Source: Micromonospora sp. WMMA1363 (GTDB lineage Bacteria; Actinomycetota; Actinomycetes; Mycobacteriales; Micromonosporaceae). From it: DNA of 64,000 nucleotides. The notes below the pieces were generated by a model, which was not told the origin of the DNA, did not search any database, and was given only the letters and a program-made list of their open reading frames with translations. Positions 1-8,007 of this stretch are shown piece after piece; within the stretch, counting starts at the first letter, position 1, and every line of letters starts with the position of its first letter. The stretch covers positions 62,001 to 126,000 of the forward strand of contig NZ_JAUALB010000001.1 in assembly GCF_030345795.1 (NCBI RefSeq), written 5' to 3'. The position numbers and the translations under genes were made by a program.

Positions 1-156
1 GGCCGAGGTGCGGCGGGTGGTGGAGCAGGGCCGGACCACCCCGGGGCACGTGTTCAACCTCGGCCACGGGGTGCTGCCGGAGACCGACCCGGACGTGTTG
101 ACCCGGTGGTGGCGCTGGTCCACGAACTGTCCGCCCGGCCGGCCGAGCGGGGCTGA
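1..156 (+). CDS. hemE: Uroporphyrinogen decarboxylase, C-terminal fragment, with apparent frameshift
   Basis: This is the 3' end of a gene that begins before the window. Reading from base 2, the peptide contains GHVFNLGHGVLPETDP, the typical C-terminal motif of uroporphyrinogen decarboxylase, which converts uroporphyrinogen III to coproporphyrinogen III. After DVLTR the frame would run on for hundreds of codons. If one G is added in the CCGG/TGG stretch at about 103-108, it reads VVALVHELSARPAERG and stops at 154-156, just before hemY. That ending fits the family, so either one base is missing from the sequence or the gene has a real frameshift. The position directly upstream of hemY and chdC supports the call. 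Confidence 0.85.
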   Translation, partial: GRGAAGGGAGPDHPGARVQPRPRGAAGDRPGRVDPVVALVHELSARPAERG

Positions 157-161
157 TCGGC

Positions 162-1571
162 ATGCCGGCACCGTGGCGGGTCGCGGTGGTCGGCGGCGGG
201 ATCGCCGGCCTGGCCGCCGCCGTGCGGCTGCGCGACCGCGCTCCCGCCGGCACCGAGATCACGGTGTACGAGCAGAGCGGCGCGCTCGGTGGCAAGCTGC
301 GCACCGGCGACCTGGCCGGCCAGGCGGTGGAGTTCGGCGCGGAGTCGTTCCTCATGCGCGACCCGGCCGGTGGCCAGTCCGCAGCCGTGGCCCTGGTCCG
401 CCGGCTCGGGCTGGCCGACCGCATCGTGCACCCGACCGTCGGGCAGGCGGCGCTGGTCGTCGACGGCGGGCTGCGCCCGATCCCGGGCGGCACGCTGGTC
501 GGTGTGCCCGGGGATCTGGCCGCGGTGACCACGGTCGCCCGGCCGGCGGCGGACGCCGACCGGGATACCGGCCGGGCGCTGCTCGGCCCCCACGACGACG
601 TCGCGGTGGGGGCGCTGGTCCGCGCGCGGCTCGGCGACGAGGTGGTCGACCGGCTGGTCGACCCGATGCTGGGCGGCGTGTACGCGGGCCGCGCCGACGA
701 CCTGTCGCTGGCCACCACCATGCCGGCGCTGACCCGCTCCGCCCGCGTCGAGCACACCCTGGTCGACGCGGTGCGTGCCGCGCGGGCCGCCGCGCCCCGG
801 TCGCCGGGTGCGCCGGTGTTCGGGACCCTGGCCGGTGGCCTGGGCACCCTGGCCGAGACGGCCGCGACAGCCAGTGGAGCGACGATCCGCCGGGACGCGG
901 CGGTCCGCGAGCTCACCCCGGTCGGCGCCGGCTGGCGGCTGACTGTCGGTTCGATCCGTGACGCGGAGCTGATCGATGTCGACGCGGTGGTGCTGGCGGT
1001 GCCGGCCCGCCCGGCGGCGCGGTTGCTCGGTGGCGTCGCCCCGCTGGCCGCCGCGGCGATCGGCGGGCTGGACTACGCCAGCGTCGCGCTGGTCACCCTC
1101 GCCCTGCCGGAGCCAGCCCTGCCGGCGCTGTCTGGCTTCTTGGTGCCGGCCGCCGAGGGGCTACTGGTCAAGGCATCCACGTTCTTCACCACGAAGTGGG
1201 GGCACCTGCGCCGCCCGGATGGGCTTGCGCTGGTTCGTGCGTCGGTCGGCCGGTACGGCGACGAGGCGCAGCTGCAGCGCCCGGACGAGGACCTGGCGGT
1301 CGCCGTGCACCGGGAGTTGTCGGCGGTGCTCGGCGCCCCGCTGCCCGCGCCGGTCGCCCGGCACGTGCAGCGGTGGGGCGGGTCGCTGCCGCAGTACGCG
1401 CCGGGCCACCTCGACCGGGTGGCAGCCGCCCGGTCGGCGGTACGGGTCGGTCACCCGACACTGGCCCTGGCAGGTGCCGCGTACGACGGTGTCGGTATCC
1501 CGGTCTGCGTCCGCTCCGGCGTGACGGCTGCCGACGAGATCATCACAGCACTGGGAGGTTTCGGGACATGA
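162..1571 (+). CDS. hemY: Coproporphyrinogen III / protoporphyrinogen oxidase, FAD-dependent
   Basis: The protein has 469 residues, a normal length for this family. It opens with the FAD-binding dinucleotide motif [15 protein letters not shown] (about residues 8-22) followed by an acidic strand end ([11 protein letters not shown]), as in HemY/CgoX. In Gram-positive actinobacteria this enzyme oxidises coproporphyrinogen III to coproporphyrin III in the coproporphyrin-dependent haem pathway. The C-terminus has the amine-oxidase-like ending [17 protein letters not shown]. The ATG at 162 lies 6 bases after the corrected hemE stop, and the TGA overlaps the chdC start (ATGA), so translational coupling is likely. 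The product should be cytoplasmic or peripheral to the membrane. Confidence 0.93.
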   Translation: MPAPWRVAVVGGGIAGLAAAVRLRDRAPAGTEITVYEQSGALGGKLRTGDLAGQAVEFGAESFLMRDPAGGQSAAVALVRRLGLADRIVHPTVGQAALVVDGGLRPIPGGTLVGVPGDLAAVTTVARPAADADRDTGRALLGPHDDVAVGALVRARLGDEVVDRLVDPMLGGVYAGRADDLSLATTMPALTRSARVEHTLVDAVRAARAAAPRSPGAPVFGTLAGGLGTLAETAATASGATIRRDAAVRELTPVGAGWRLTVGSIRDAELIDVDAVVLAVPARPAARLLGGVAPLAAAAIGGLDYASVALVTLALPEPALPALSGFLVPAAEGLLVKASTFFTTKWGHLRRPDGLALVRASVGRYGDEAQLQRPDEDLAVAVHRELSAVLGAPLPAPVARHVQRWGGSLPQYAPGHLDRVAAARSAVRVGHPTLALAGAAYDGVGIPVCVRSGVTAADEIITALGGFGT

Positions 1572-2269
1572 CCGAGCAGACCAACGTGGCCCGGCTCAAG
1601 GAGCTGAACGCCACCATCCGCTACACCATGTGGTCGGTGTACCGGGCCAACAGCCCGCTGCCGTCGCTGCGCGAGAACGTCGCCGGTGAGGTCGAGGCAC
1701 TCATCGCGGAGCTGGCCGGTAAGGACGTGACCGTCCGGGGCACCTACGACGTCGCCGGTCTGCGGGCGGACGCCGATCTGATGATCTGGTGGCACTCCTC
1801 GTCCAGCGACGCGCTCCAGGATGCGTACCTGCGGTTCCGGCGCACCACCCTGGGACGCGCGATGACCCCGGTCTGGTCGCAGATGGCGTTGCACCGGCCG
1901 GCCGAGTTCAACAAGAGCCACATCCCGGCGTTCCTGGCCGGCGAGGAGGCCCGGGCGTACCTGTGCGTGTACCCGTTCGTTCGCTCGTACGAGTGGTACC
2001 TGCTGCCGGACGCCGAGCGGCGGGAGCTGCTGGCCGAGCACGGCCGGATGGCGCGTGGCTACCCGGACGTGCGGGCCAACACGGTCGCCTCGTTCGCGCT
2101 CGGGGACTACGAGTGGCTGCTCGCGTTTGAGGCCGACGAGCTGCACCGCGTCGTCGACCTGATGCGCGACCTGCGGGGTTCCCGGGCCCGGCTGCACGTC
2201 CGCGAGGAGGTCCCCTTCTACACCGGCCGTCGCCGCCCGATTTCCGACATCGTCTCCTGCCTGCCGTGA
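1568..2269 (+). CDS. chdC: Coproheme decarboxylase (HemQ/ChdC)
   Basis: A 233-residue chlorite-dismutase-fold protein that carries out the last step of the coproporphyrin-dependent pathway: oxidative decarboxylation of coproheme to haem b. Residues H118 (KSHIP), Y135 (VYPF) and H158 (LAEHG) fall at the positions known in actinobacterial ChdC as distal His, catalytic Tyr and proximal haem ligand (as in Corynebacterium diphtheriae). The ATG overlaps the hemY stop. The last two codons and the stop lie within a 24-base sequence that is repeated just downstream (2260-2283 and 2289-2312). Confidence 0.95.
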   Translation: MTEQTNVARLKELNATIRYTMWSVYRANSPLPSLRENVAGEVEALIAELAGKDVTVRGTYDVAGLRADADLMIWWHSSSSDALQDAYLRFRRTTLGRAMTPVWSQMALHRPAEFNKSHIPAFLAGEEARAYLCVYPFVRSYEWYLLPDAERRELLAEHGRMARGYPDVRANTVASFALGDYEWLLAFEADELHRVVDLMRDLRGSRARLHVREEVPFYTGRRRPISDIVSCLP

Positions 2270-2312
2270 GCGGAAGGCCCTTGTCGACCCTGCCGTGAGC
2301 GGAAGGCCCTTG
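2260..2312. repeat. 24-base direct repeat spanning the chdC stop codon
   Basis: Bases 2260-2283 and 2289-2312 are identical (period 29 bases). The first copy contains the last codons and TGA stop of chdC. The shared core TGCCGTGAGCGGAAGGCCC recreates the stop codon in the second copy. It belongs to a set of stop-spanning duplications in this window. Confidence 0.9.
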
Positions 2313-2339
2313 GCAACGCGTTTCGGCGTATCGGGGTGT

Positions 2340-2365
2340 GCGGTATGCCGTCCTCGGCGTACCGC
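2340..2365. terminator. Hairpin between convergent chdC and ccdA
   Basis: GCGGTATGCCG pairs with CGGCGTACCGC around a TCCT loop, giving an 11-bp stem with one G-U wobble. It sits between convergent genes, 71 bases after chdC and 59 bases after ccdA, so it could end transcription in both directions. There is no T tract, which is common for actinomycete terminators. Confidence 0.6.
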
Positions 2366-2423
2366 TGATCGTGAAGCCGTGCCGGGCGTAGGAGTCGTCG
2401 GGGCGTCGCTGGAGGCGGGCCGG

Positions 2424-3323
2424 TCAGGCGGCGTCCACCGGTTCGGCCGGAGCGGAGGCCGGGCGGCTGGCGGCACGCCGGCGACGGCGTAGCACCGTGC
2501 CGCCGGCGGCCACCGTGAGCAGCGCCCCGGCGGTGGACGCGACCACCCACGGACCCAGGCCGGTCACCCATTCGCTGAGCGCGGACTGCACCCGGCCGGC
2601 GGCCTCGATCACCGGATCGTCGCCGCTCCTGCCGGAGAAGACCCGGATCTCGTACCAGCCGTACCAGGCCACGTACCCGCCGGTGAGCACGAGCAGAGCG
2701 CCGGCGAGGCGGCCGAGCAGCGGCGCGGCCCGCCGGGCGCGGCGGACCAGGGACTCCCGGGCCAGCGCGACCGCGAGCGCGGCGGCGCCGACCACCAGGC
2801 CCATGCCGATCGCGTACGCGACGAACAGCCCGATCCCGGCGAGTGGGCTGCCGGCCCCGAACCCGGCGACCACGACGGCCAGGAACGGACCGATGGTGCA
2901 GCCGAGCGAGGCGATCGCGTACGCCGCGCCGAAGAGAACCATCGACCCGAAGCTCCTCCGTACCTCGGGGCCGCTGGCCAGCCGGGGCGCGAACGTGGGC
3001 AGTGCCCGGCCGGTGAGCAGCCAGCCGCCGGCGGCGACCAGGGCGAGGCCGATCGCGACCGACACCCAGGGCAGGCGGCTCGCGAGGGCGTCGGCGGCGG
3101 GGCCGGCGAGCAGCCCGAACGCGCCGAAGACCGCGACGAAGCCGATGGTCATCGCGCCGGTCAGGGCCAGCGCCCGGCCCACCGGCGCGAGCGGCCCGCG
3201 CGTGTCCGCCGGGCCGTCACCCACCACCAGCATCGAGAGGTACGCGGGCAGCAGCGCGAAGCCGCACGGGTTGACGGCGGCGAGCAGGCCAGCGCCGAGC
3301 GCGAGGCCGTACGGGGCGTCCAC
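2424..3323 (-). CDS. ccdA: Cytochrome c biogenesis / thiol-disulfide transmembrane protein CcdA
   Basis: A 299-residue polytopic membrane protein. It moves electrons from cytoplasmic thioredoxin across the membrane to extracytoplasmic thiol-disulfide proteins. The two conserved cysteines are visible in AAVNPCGFALLPAYL (near residue 19) and SLGCTIGPFLA (about residue 143). About six hydrophobic segments follow the family pattern, and there is a longer Arg/Pro-rich C-terminus. The start is GTG at 3321-3323, one base after the stop of the thioredoxin-like lipoprotein gene. The two form a donor/acceptor operon, which fits the CcdA-TlpA pairing. Confidence 0.93.
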   Translation of the reverse strand: MDAPYGLALGAGLLAAVNPCGFALLPAYLSMLVVGDGPADTRGPLAPVGRALALTGAMTIGFVAVFGAFGLLAGPAADALASRLPWVSVAIGLALVAAGGWLLTGRALPTFAPRLASGPEVRRSFGSMVLFGAAYAIASLGCTIGPFLAVVVAGFGAGSPLAGIGLFVAYAIGMGLVVGAAALAVALARESLVRRARRAAPLLGRLAGALLVLTGGYVAWYGWYEIRVFSGRSGDDPVIEAAGRVQSALSEWVTGLGPWVVASTAGALLTVAAGGTVLRRRRRAASRPASAPAEPVDAA

Positions 3324-3324
3324 G

Positions 3325-3909
3325 TCAGCTCAGCTCGGCCACGCGCCGCCGCAGGTCGGCCTGCGACAGCGGCCCGGTGTGTACGACCTTCCCGGTCGAG
3401 TCCAGCAGCACGTAGTGTTCCTGGCTGGTGACGCCGAACCGGCGCCACACCGTGCCGTCGTCGTCGGCGAGGTTCGGGAAGCCCTCGATGCCGGTGTCCT
3501 TGGCGAACCGGCGCATCGCGTCGTCGCCACTGCCCAGCCCGGCCACCCCGACCAGGTTGACCTGGGCGGCGTTGTCCCGCGCGACGGCGGCCACCGAGTC
3601 GGCGACGCCACGGCAGCGGGTGCACCAGGCGGCCCAGAACCACAGCACAGCGGGCCGGCCGGCGAGGCTCGCGCCGGCGAAGGACCCGCCGTCGATGGTG
3701 CGGGCGGTGAAGTCGAGGGCCGGCGGCACCGCGGTCGGGCTCGCGGTGGTGTCCGGGCTGGCGGTGGTGGTCGCGGGCTCCGTCGGGATGGCGGTTGGTG
3801 TGGCGGTGGTCGGCGTGGCGGCGGTTGGCGCACCGCTGTCGGTGCAGGCGGTGAGCGCGAGAGCGGCGGCCAGGGCGAGCGGGATCGCGCGGAGGGCGGT
3901 GACGGGCAT
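3325..3909 (-). CDS. TlpA/ResA-like thioredoxin lipoprotein
   Basis: A 194-residue secreted lipoprotein. The signal peptide ends in a lipobox (ALALTAC), with C22 as the likely lipidated residue. A Thr/Pro-rich linker of about 45 residues, full of TAT and TPT repeats, leads into a thioredoxin fold with the active site WAAWCTRCRG (CxxC). The partner CcdA is encoded one base downstream, so this protein is probably the extracytoplasmic acceptor that reduces apocytochrome c haem-binding thiols or other exported thiols. The exact substrate cannot be read from sequence. No cytochrome c gene lies in the window. Confidence 0.88.
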   Translation of the reverse strand: MPVTALRAIPLALAAALALTACTDSGAPTAATPTTATPTAIPTEPATTTASPDTTASPTAVPPALDFTARTIDGGSFAGASLAGRPAVLWFWAAWCTRCRGVADSVAAVARDNAAQVNLVGVAGLGSGDDAMRRFAKDTGIEGFPNLADDDGTVWRRFGVTSQEHYVLLDSTGKVVHTGPLSQADLRRRVAELS

Positions 3910-4060
3910 GTCCGGATGTTAGCGGTGCGTCGGGCCCGCTGGGCCTTACCGCTCGGTTACGGTGCTGGCGTCCCTACCCACCGTGGCGGCGCGCATGCTC
4001 GCGCGCAATTCCTCCGGTTGGTGACCGTCGCGTCGTCCGACTGCCGCGGGCGCTTCGGTA

Positions 4061-4150
4061 GCGCCAGGCCGGGCGGGCACCGACGGCGCAGCGCTAGGCC
4101 GGGCGGGCACCGACGGCGCAGCGCTAGGCCGGGCGGGCACCGACGGCGTC
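4061..4150. repeat. Three tandem 30-base repeats spanning a stop codon
   Basis: The units are 4061-4090, 4091-4120 and 4121-4150. They differ only at base 4065 in the first copy and at 4149-4150 in the third. On the minus strand, the unit at 4121-4150 encodes the last residues (DAVGARPA) and stop of the Cys-rich protein gene, and the other two copies lie just after that stop. This looks like slippage-driven expansion of the gene's 3' end. Confidence 0.93.
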
Positions 4151-4384
4151 GCGGACCTTGGCGCCCTGTTCCCCTTCTTCGGCCCGCGCGCAGTGGGCGC
4201 TGCAGAAGAACCGTCCGGACACCTCCACCCCGTGCCCCACGATTTTGACCTGGCAGTGTTCACAGATCGGCGCCATCCGGTGCACGGCGCATTCGAAGCA
4301 GTCGAAGGTGTGCACGTCGCCGCTGACCGTACGCACCTCGAACGACATCCAGTAGTCGTTCCCGCAGACCTCACAGGTCGCCAT
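4124..4384 (-). CDS. Small Cys-rich metal-binding protein (prokaryotic metallothionein-like)
   Basis: An 86-residue protein starting MATCEVCGNDY. It has four cysteine pairs: C4/C7, C29/C32 and C41/C44 (CxxC) and C61/C65 (CxxxC), plus H25 and H35 beside them. The pattern matches small actinobacterial proteins usually annotated as prokaryotic metallothionein or zinc-ribbon proteins, so it probably binds two or more Zn or similar ions in the cytoplasm. The frame is open further upstream, but that extension (to about 4660) is low-complexity and lacks the family sequence; ATG at 4382-4384 follows a G-rich Shine-Dalgarno-like stretch. The 3' end is embedded in a tandem repeat. Confidence 0.82.
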   Translation of the reverse strand: MATCEVCGNDYWMSFEVRTVSGDVHTFDCFECAVHRMAPICEHCQVKIVGHGVEVSGRFFCSAHCARAEEGEQGAKVRDAVGARPA

Positions 4385-4537
4385 GACAAACCCCCGCTGG
4401 TGGACCGGTAACGCCAGGGTCGGACACCTGACGTGCCCCTGCACCGGAATCAGCGAATCTGGTGCGGTTTCACGGCGAGTCGTCCCTGGCGTGTCGGCCG
4501 TTGGTACCGGTGGAACAACCTCGACCCCGGAGGAAAA

Positions 4538-4813
4538 GTGATCAAGCGCAACCGGCTCTTCGGCAACCAGACCCGGGTCACCTTCTGCCTCCCCCGTGAC
4601 ACCCCGCCGGGAAGGGTCAGCGTGGTGGGCTGCTTCAACGGGTGGGAGCCGGGTCGGCATGAGCTGGTCGCCCGCCGGGACGGTACGCGCACGGTCACCG
4701 TCCGGCTCGGGCCGGGCCAGTACCGCTTCCGGTACCTGGCCACCGGCGGGGTCTGGCTCGACGACGACTCCGCCGACCGGATCGACGAGAACGGCAGTCT
4801 GCTGCTGCTCTGA
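4538..4813 (+). CDS. Isoamylase early-set (CBM48-like) domain protein
   Basis: A 91-residue protein made almost entirely of one beta-sandwich domain of the glycogen-binding/isoamylase N-terminal type. Key matches are VSVVGCFNGWEPG, the HELV/RRDGTRTVTVRLGPGQYRFRY strands and the WLDDDSADR turn. GTG at 4538 was chosen because GGAGGAAAA precedes it directly and homologues start there; the frame is open further upstream without family similarity. Such stand-alone domains are common in actinomycetes and are thought to bind alpha-glucan. There is no catalytic domain and no signal peptide. Confidence 0.82.
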   Translation: MIKRNRLFGNQTRVTFCLPRDTPPGRVSVVGCFNGWEPGRHELVARRDGTRTVTVRLGPGQYRFRYLATGGVWLDDDSADRIDENGSLLLL

Positions 4814-4831
4814 CGCTGGCTTTGGTCGATG

Positions 4832-4920
4832 TTGTTATCGATGGGAGTCTTTACTGTTAACAAGGTTTAAATTATTTTGAGTGGCATCCTCAGTAGTTTC
4901 GTCCGCGAAGGAGATGCCAC
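4832..4920 (+). promoter_or_regulatory. AT-rich leader with inverted repeats before the LPMO gene
   Basis: Bases 4832-4880 are strikingly AT-rich for this genome and contain TTGTTA (4832-4837) facing TAACAA (4858-4863). Downstream, GTGGCATC (4881-4888) can pair with GATGCCAC (4913-4920), which ends one base before the ATG and begins directly after the GGAG ribosome-binding site (4909-4912). A folded leader could therefore restrict translation initiation. This is structure seen in the sequence only; its function is inferred. Confidence 0.45.
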
Positions 4921-4921
4921 C

Positions 4922-5665
4922 ATGCATCGAAGAATCACCCTCCCGCTGGTCGCGGTGGGCGCTGTCGGGTCCTCGCTGGCCGTGGCCGCGCCGGCCCAGG
5001 CGCACGGCTACGTGTCCGGCCCACCGAGCCGGCAGGCGCTCTGCGCGCAGAACCGGGTGCCGGACTGCGGCCAGATCAAATGGGAGCCGCAGAGCGTCGA
5101 GGGCCCCAAGGGGCTGCGCAGCTGCCACGCCGGGATCGCCCGCTTCGCCGTCCTCGACGACGACAGTCGGGAGTGGCCGGCCACCAGCGTCGGCAGCACG
5201 GCGACGTTCACCTGGACCAACACCGCCCGGCACGCCACCAGCAACTGGGAGTACTTCGTCGGCGACACCCGGGTCGCGGTGTTCGACGGCGGCGGCCAGC
5301 AGCCCGGCGCCACCGTGTCACACACGGTCAACCTCGGCGGCCACTCCGGCCGGCAGAAGGTCCTCGCGGTCTGGAACATCGCCGACACCGCCAACGCCTT
5401 CTACTCCTGCGTCGACCTACAGATCGGCGGCGGCCCCGGGCCCACCCCGACCACGCCGCCACCGAGCCCCAGCCCGAGCCCGACGCCGACCGCCGCGCCG
5501 ACGACCAACCCGCCCACCCCGGGCGACACCTGGACGGCGGGCCGCGCCTACCAGATTGATGACCAGGTCACGTACGGCGCGGCGACGTACCGGTGCCGGC
5601 AGGCGCACACCGCGCTGCCCGGCTGGGAACCGCCGTACACCCCGGCGCTGTGGACCCAGGTCTGA
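4922..5665 (+). CDS. Secreted AA10 lytic polysaccharide monooxygenase with C-terminal carbohydrate-binding module
   Basis: A 247-residue copper enzyme. The signal peptide (residues 1-27, ending APAQA) is cleaved before HGYVSGP, leaving H28 as the N-terminal histidine. With H104 (TARHATSNW) it forms the copper histidine brace of AA10 enzymes. The AA10 domain runs to about residue 180, followed by a Pro/Ser/Thr-rich linker (about 183-205) and a CBM5/12-like module (WTAGRAYQIDDQVTYG and ending ALWTQV). The expected role is oxidative cleavage of chitin, or possibly cellulose, outside the cell. ATG at 4922 has GAAGGAGA upstream; the in-frame upstream extension lacks a signal peptide. Confidence 0.92.
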   Translation: MHRRITLPLVAVGAVGSSLAVAAPAQAHGYVSGPPSRQALCAQNRVPDCGQIKWEPQSVEGPKGLRSCHAGIARFAVLDDDSREWPATSVGSTATFTWTNTARHATSNWEYFVGDTRVAVFDGGGQQPGATVSHTVNLGGHSGRQKVLAVWNIADTANAFYSCVDLQIGGGPGPTPTTPPPSPSPSPTPTAAPTTNPPTPGDTWTAGRAYQIDDQVTYGAATYRCRQAHTALPGWEPPYTPALWTQV

Positions 5666-5673
5666 CCGAACGG

Positions 5674-6252
5674 GTGCGGCCCCTACCCAGAGCGTGCCGC
5701 ACCCGCGGACCCTGGCCCGGCGCCCTGCTCGCGGTGCTGCTGCTCGTCGCCGGCTGTGCCGGCGGTAGCCTGCCGTCCCCGACCGCCACCCTCGTCACCG
5801 CCCCGGTGAGCCTGCGGGGAGTGGATGCTCCGTTCCTCACCGCGATGGTGGCACACACCGAGCGGACACTGGAGATCGTCGAGCTGGTCGAGGAGCGCCT
5901 GACCGACTCCCGGCTCCGCACCCTGGTCGCCGCGATCGCGGCGACCGAGACCGACGAACTTCGGACCATGCGAACCTGGCTTCGGGACGCCGGCCGGCCC
6001 ACCACCGGCGGGGAGCACGACCACGCCGGACACGCCGACGCCGACGACCTGGCCCGGCTGCGCGGGGCGTCGCCGGCCGACGTGGACCGCGTCCTGCGCT
6101 CGGTGTTGGCCGCGCACCAAGAGGCGGCCGCCGATCTCGCCCGGGCGCACCTGGCACTCGGCGGCAGCACGCCGGTCCGCGAGTTGGCCGAACGCGTCGC
6201 CCGGTCGCGGACCGCGCAGGTCGAGCTGATGGCCGAACCGGCGAGCGGCTGA
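5674..6252 (+). CDS. DUF305 family lipoprotein
   Basis: About 192 residues: a short basic N-terminus, a hydrophobic stretch ALLAVLLLVAGC with a lipobox Cys, then a helical DUF305 domain. The domain shows FLTAMVAHTERTLEIVE, later EHDHAGH, and LAAHQEAAADLARAHL. DUF305 proteins are four-helix, ferritin-like secreted proteins often tied to metal homeostasis; a biochemical role is not established. GTG at 5674 gives a compact lipoprotein signal. GTG at 5650, overlapping the LPMO gene, is an alternative. It may share the LPMO transcript, since only 8 bases separate them. Confidence 0.8.
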   Translation: MRPLPRACRTRGPWPGALLAVLLLVAGCAGGSLPSPTATLVTAPVSLRGVDAPFLTAMVAHTERTLEIVELVEERLTDSRLRTLVAAIAATETDELRTMRTWLRDAGRPTTGGEHDHAGHADADDLARLRGASPADVDRVLRSVLAAHQEAAADLARAHLALGGSTPVRELAERVARSRTAQVELMAEPASG

Positions 6253-6306
6253 GTCCGCCGCCGGCGGAGCCGGACGGAGCGAAGGTCGGGTCGCTCGACG
6301 GCGGAC
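6253..6306. terminator. Inverted repeat between convergent DUF305 and msrB genes
   Basis: GTCCGCCG (6253-6260) is complementary to CGGCGGAC (6299-6306), and an inner CCGCC/GGCGG pair can also form. The element starts directly after the DUF305 stop and lies 40 bases past the msrB stop, so a bidirectional terminator is plausible. Confidence 0.45.
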
Positions 6307-6345
6307 ACCTCGAATCAGGGCCGCCGGCGGCGCCGGCCGGGTCGG

Positions 6346-6756
6346 TCAGGTGTCGCGTGGTTCCAGCCGGATGGCGACCGAATTCACGCAGTGCCGGGTG
6401 TCCTTCGGGGTGAACCGCTCGCCGTGGAACACGTGCCCGAGGTGGCTGTCGCACCGGGCGCAGCGGATCTCCGTACGGACCATGCCGAGGCTGTGGTCCT
6501 CGATCTCCTCGACCCGGCCCGGGATGGCGTCGTCGAAGCTCGGCCAACCGCAGTGCGAGTCGAACTTCGTGTCGCTGGAGAACAGTTCCAGCCCGCAGGC
6601 CCGGCAGTGGTAGATACCCGAGGTCTTGGTGTTCACGTACTCGCCGGTCCACGGGGCCTCGGTGCCGGCCTGCCGCAGCACCCGGAACTCCTCCGGGCTC
6701 AGTCGGACCCGCCACTCGTCCTCGGTGCGGGGCAGTTCGCTGTCGTCGAGACTCAC
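6346..6756 (-). CDS. msrB: Peptide-methionine (R)-S-oxide reductase MsrB
   Basis: A 136-residue enzyme that reduces methionine-R-sulfoxide in proteins. The zinc-binding pairs are C51/C54 (HCRAC) and C99/C102 (CARCDSHLGHVF). The catalytic cysteine is C123 in DTRHCVNSVAIRL. A further cysteine, C69, lies in FDSHCGWPSF. The GTG at 6754-6756 gives the usual N-terminus (SLDDSELPRTEDEWR); the in-frame ATG 36 bases further upstream would add non-family residues. It is divergent from the LigD-polymerase-like gene across 47 bases. Confidence 0.94.
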   Translation of the reverse strand: MSLDDSELPRTEDEWRVRLSPEEFRVLRQAGTEAPWTGEYVNTKTSGIYHCRACGLELFSSDTKFDSHCGWPSFDDAIPGRVEEIEDHSLGMVRTEIRCARCDSHLGHVFHGERFTPKDTRHCVNSVAIRLEPRDT

Positions 6757-6803
6757 CCGCCAACGGTACGTCGGATGTCGGAGCCATCGCATATCGTCGC
6801 GCC

Positions 6804-7919
6804 ATGGGTGGCACGAAGGCAGGGGCCGACAAGACCAAGGCCGCGGACAAGACCAAGGCCGCCGACAAGACCAACTCTGCCGGGGAGATCAGGGCCGCCG
6901 GGGAGATCAACTCTGCCGGGGAGATCGAGGTCGCCGGGCGCCGCGTCCGGCTGACCAGTCCGGACCGGGTGATGTTCCCGCAGCGGGGGTTCACCAAGGC
7001 CGACGTCTTCCATTACTACCTGGCCGTCGGCGACGGCATCATGCGGGCGTTGCGGAACCGGCCGACGACGCTGCAACGCTTCCCGGAGGGCGTCGAGGGG
7101 GAGATGTTCTTCCAGAAGCGGGTGCCGGCCCGGGGGGTCCCGTCGTGGGTCGAGACCGCGCAGATCAGCTTCCCCAGCGGCCGGACGGCGGCGGAGCTCT
7201 GCCCGGCCGACCTGGCCCACGTTGCCTGGGCGGCGCAGATGGGCACGGTTGTCTTTCACCCCTGGCCGGTCCGTGCCGCCGACCCAGATCGCCCCGACGA
7301 GCTGCGCGTCGACCTCGACCCGCAACCCGGCACCGACTTCGCCGACGCCACCACCGCCGCGGCCGAGCTGCGGGGGATCCTCGACGAGCTGGGCGTGCCC
7401 GGCTGGCCGAAGACCTCCGGCGGCCGCGGCGTCCACGTCTATTTGCGCATCCAGCCACGCTGGACGTTCGTCGAGGTCCGCCGGGCGACGATCGCGCTGG
7501 CCCGGGAGCTGGAGCGGCGCCGGCCGGCACTGGTCACCACCGCCTGGTGGAAGGAGGAGCGCGGCACCCGGGTCTTCGTCGACTACAACCAGATGGCGCG
7601 AGACCGGACGATCGCCTGCGCGTACTCGCTGCGGGCCAACCCCCGGGCCACCGTCTCCACGCCGCTGGGCTGGGACGAGCTGCCCGAGGTCGATCCGGAC
7701 GACTTCGACCTGCGCACCGTCCCGGCGCGACTGGCCGAGCGCGGCGACCCACACGCCGGCATCGACGACTCTCCGTGGGACATCACGCCGCTGTTGGAGT
7801 GGGCCGAGCGGGACGCCGCCGCCGGACAGGGCGACCTGCCCTACCCGCCGGACCATCCGAAGATGCCCGGTGAGCCGAAGCGGGTCCAGCCGTCCAAGGA
7901 CCGCGACCGTCCCCGATGA
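6804..7919 (+). CDS. LigD-type NHEJ polymerase (archaeo-eukaryotic primase domain)
   Basis: A 371-residue stand-alone version of the LigD polymerase domain, which fills gaps and adds nucleotides during non-homologous end joining. The core begins at VAGRRVRLTSPDRVMFPQ (about residue 43). The metal-binding DLDP motif is in ELRVDLDPQPG, followed by SGGRGVHVYL and later RTIACAYSLRANPRATVSTPL, all characteristic of the family. The first 40 residues are a six-residue repeat (ADKTKA, then SAGEI/AAGEI units) not found in the core family. A LigC-type ligase is encoded at 10705-11814, but Ku is not in the window. Confidence 0.9.
   Translation: MGGTKAGADKTKAADKTKAADKTNSAGEIRAAGEINSAGEIEVAGRRVRLTSPDRVMFPQRGFTKADVFHYYLAVGDGIMRALRNRPTTLQRFPEGVEGEMFFQKRVPARGVPSWVETAQISFPSGRTAAELCPADLAHVAWAAQMGTVVFHPWPVRAADPDRPDELRVDLDPQPGTDFADATTAAAELRGILDELGVPGWPKTSGGRGVHVYLRIQPRWTFVEVRRATIALARELERRRPALVTTAWWKEERGTRVFVDYNQMARDRTIACAYSLRANPRATVSTPLGWDELPEVDPDDFDLRTVPARLAERGDPHAGIDDSPWDITPLLEWAERDAAAGQGDLPYPPDHPKMPGEPKRVQPSKDRDRPR
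6828..6938 (+). repeat. 18-base tandem repeats in the N-terminus of the NHEJ polymerase gene
   Basis: Two consecutive 18-base-period blocks encode DKTKAA-type and then SAGEI-N/R-type hexads. The first block is basic and the second acidic. In-frame, three-divisible units could expand or contract without breaking the gene. Confidence 0.85.
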
Positions 7920-8007
7920 CCGTCGCCCGTCGCGACCCGCAGCCGGTGCCGGCCACCGCCGCGCGCTGCCCGGCGCGGTCGCCCGGTACTCGGGCAGACT
8001 GGGCGAC

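Noticed and set aside
4061..4150. CRISPR-like array
   Set aside because: The 30-base units are directly tandem with no spacers, and the first unit is coding sequence. No cas genes are present in the window.
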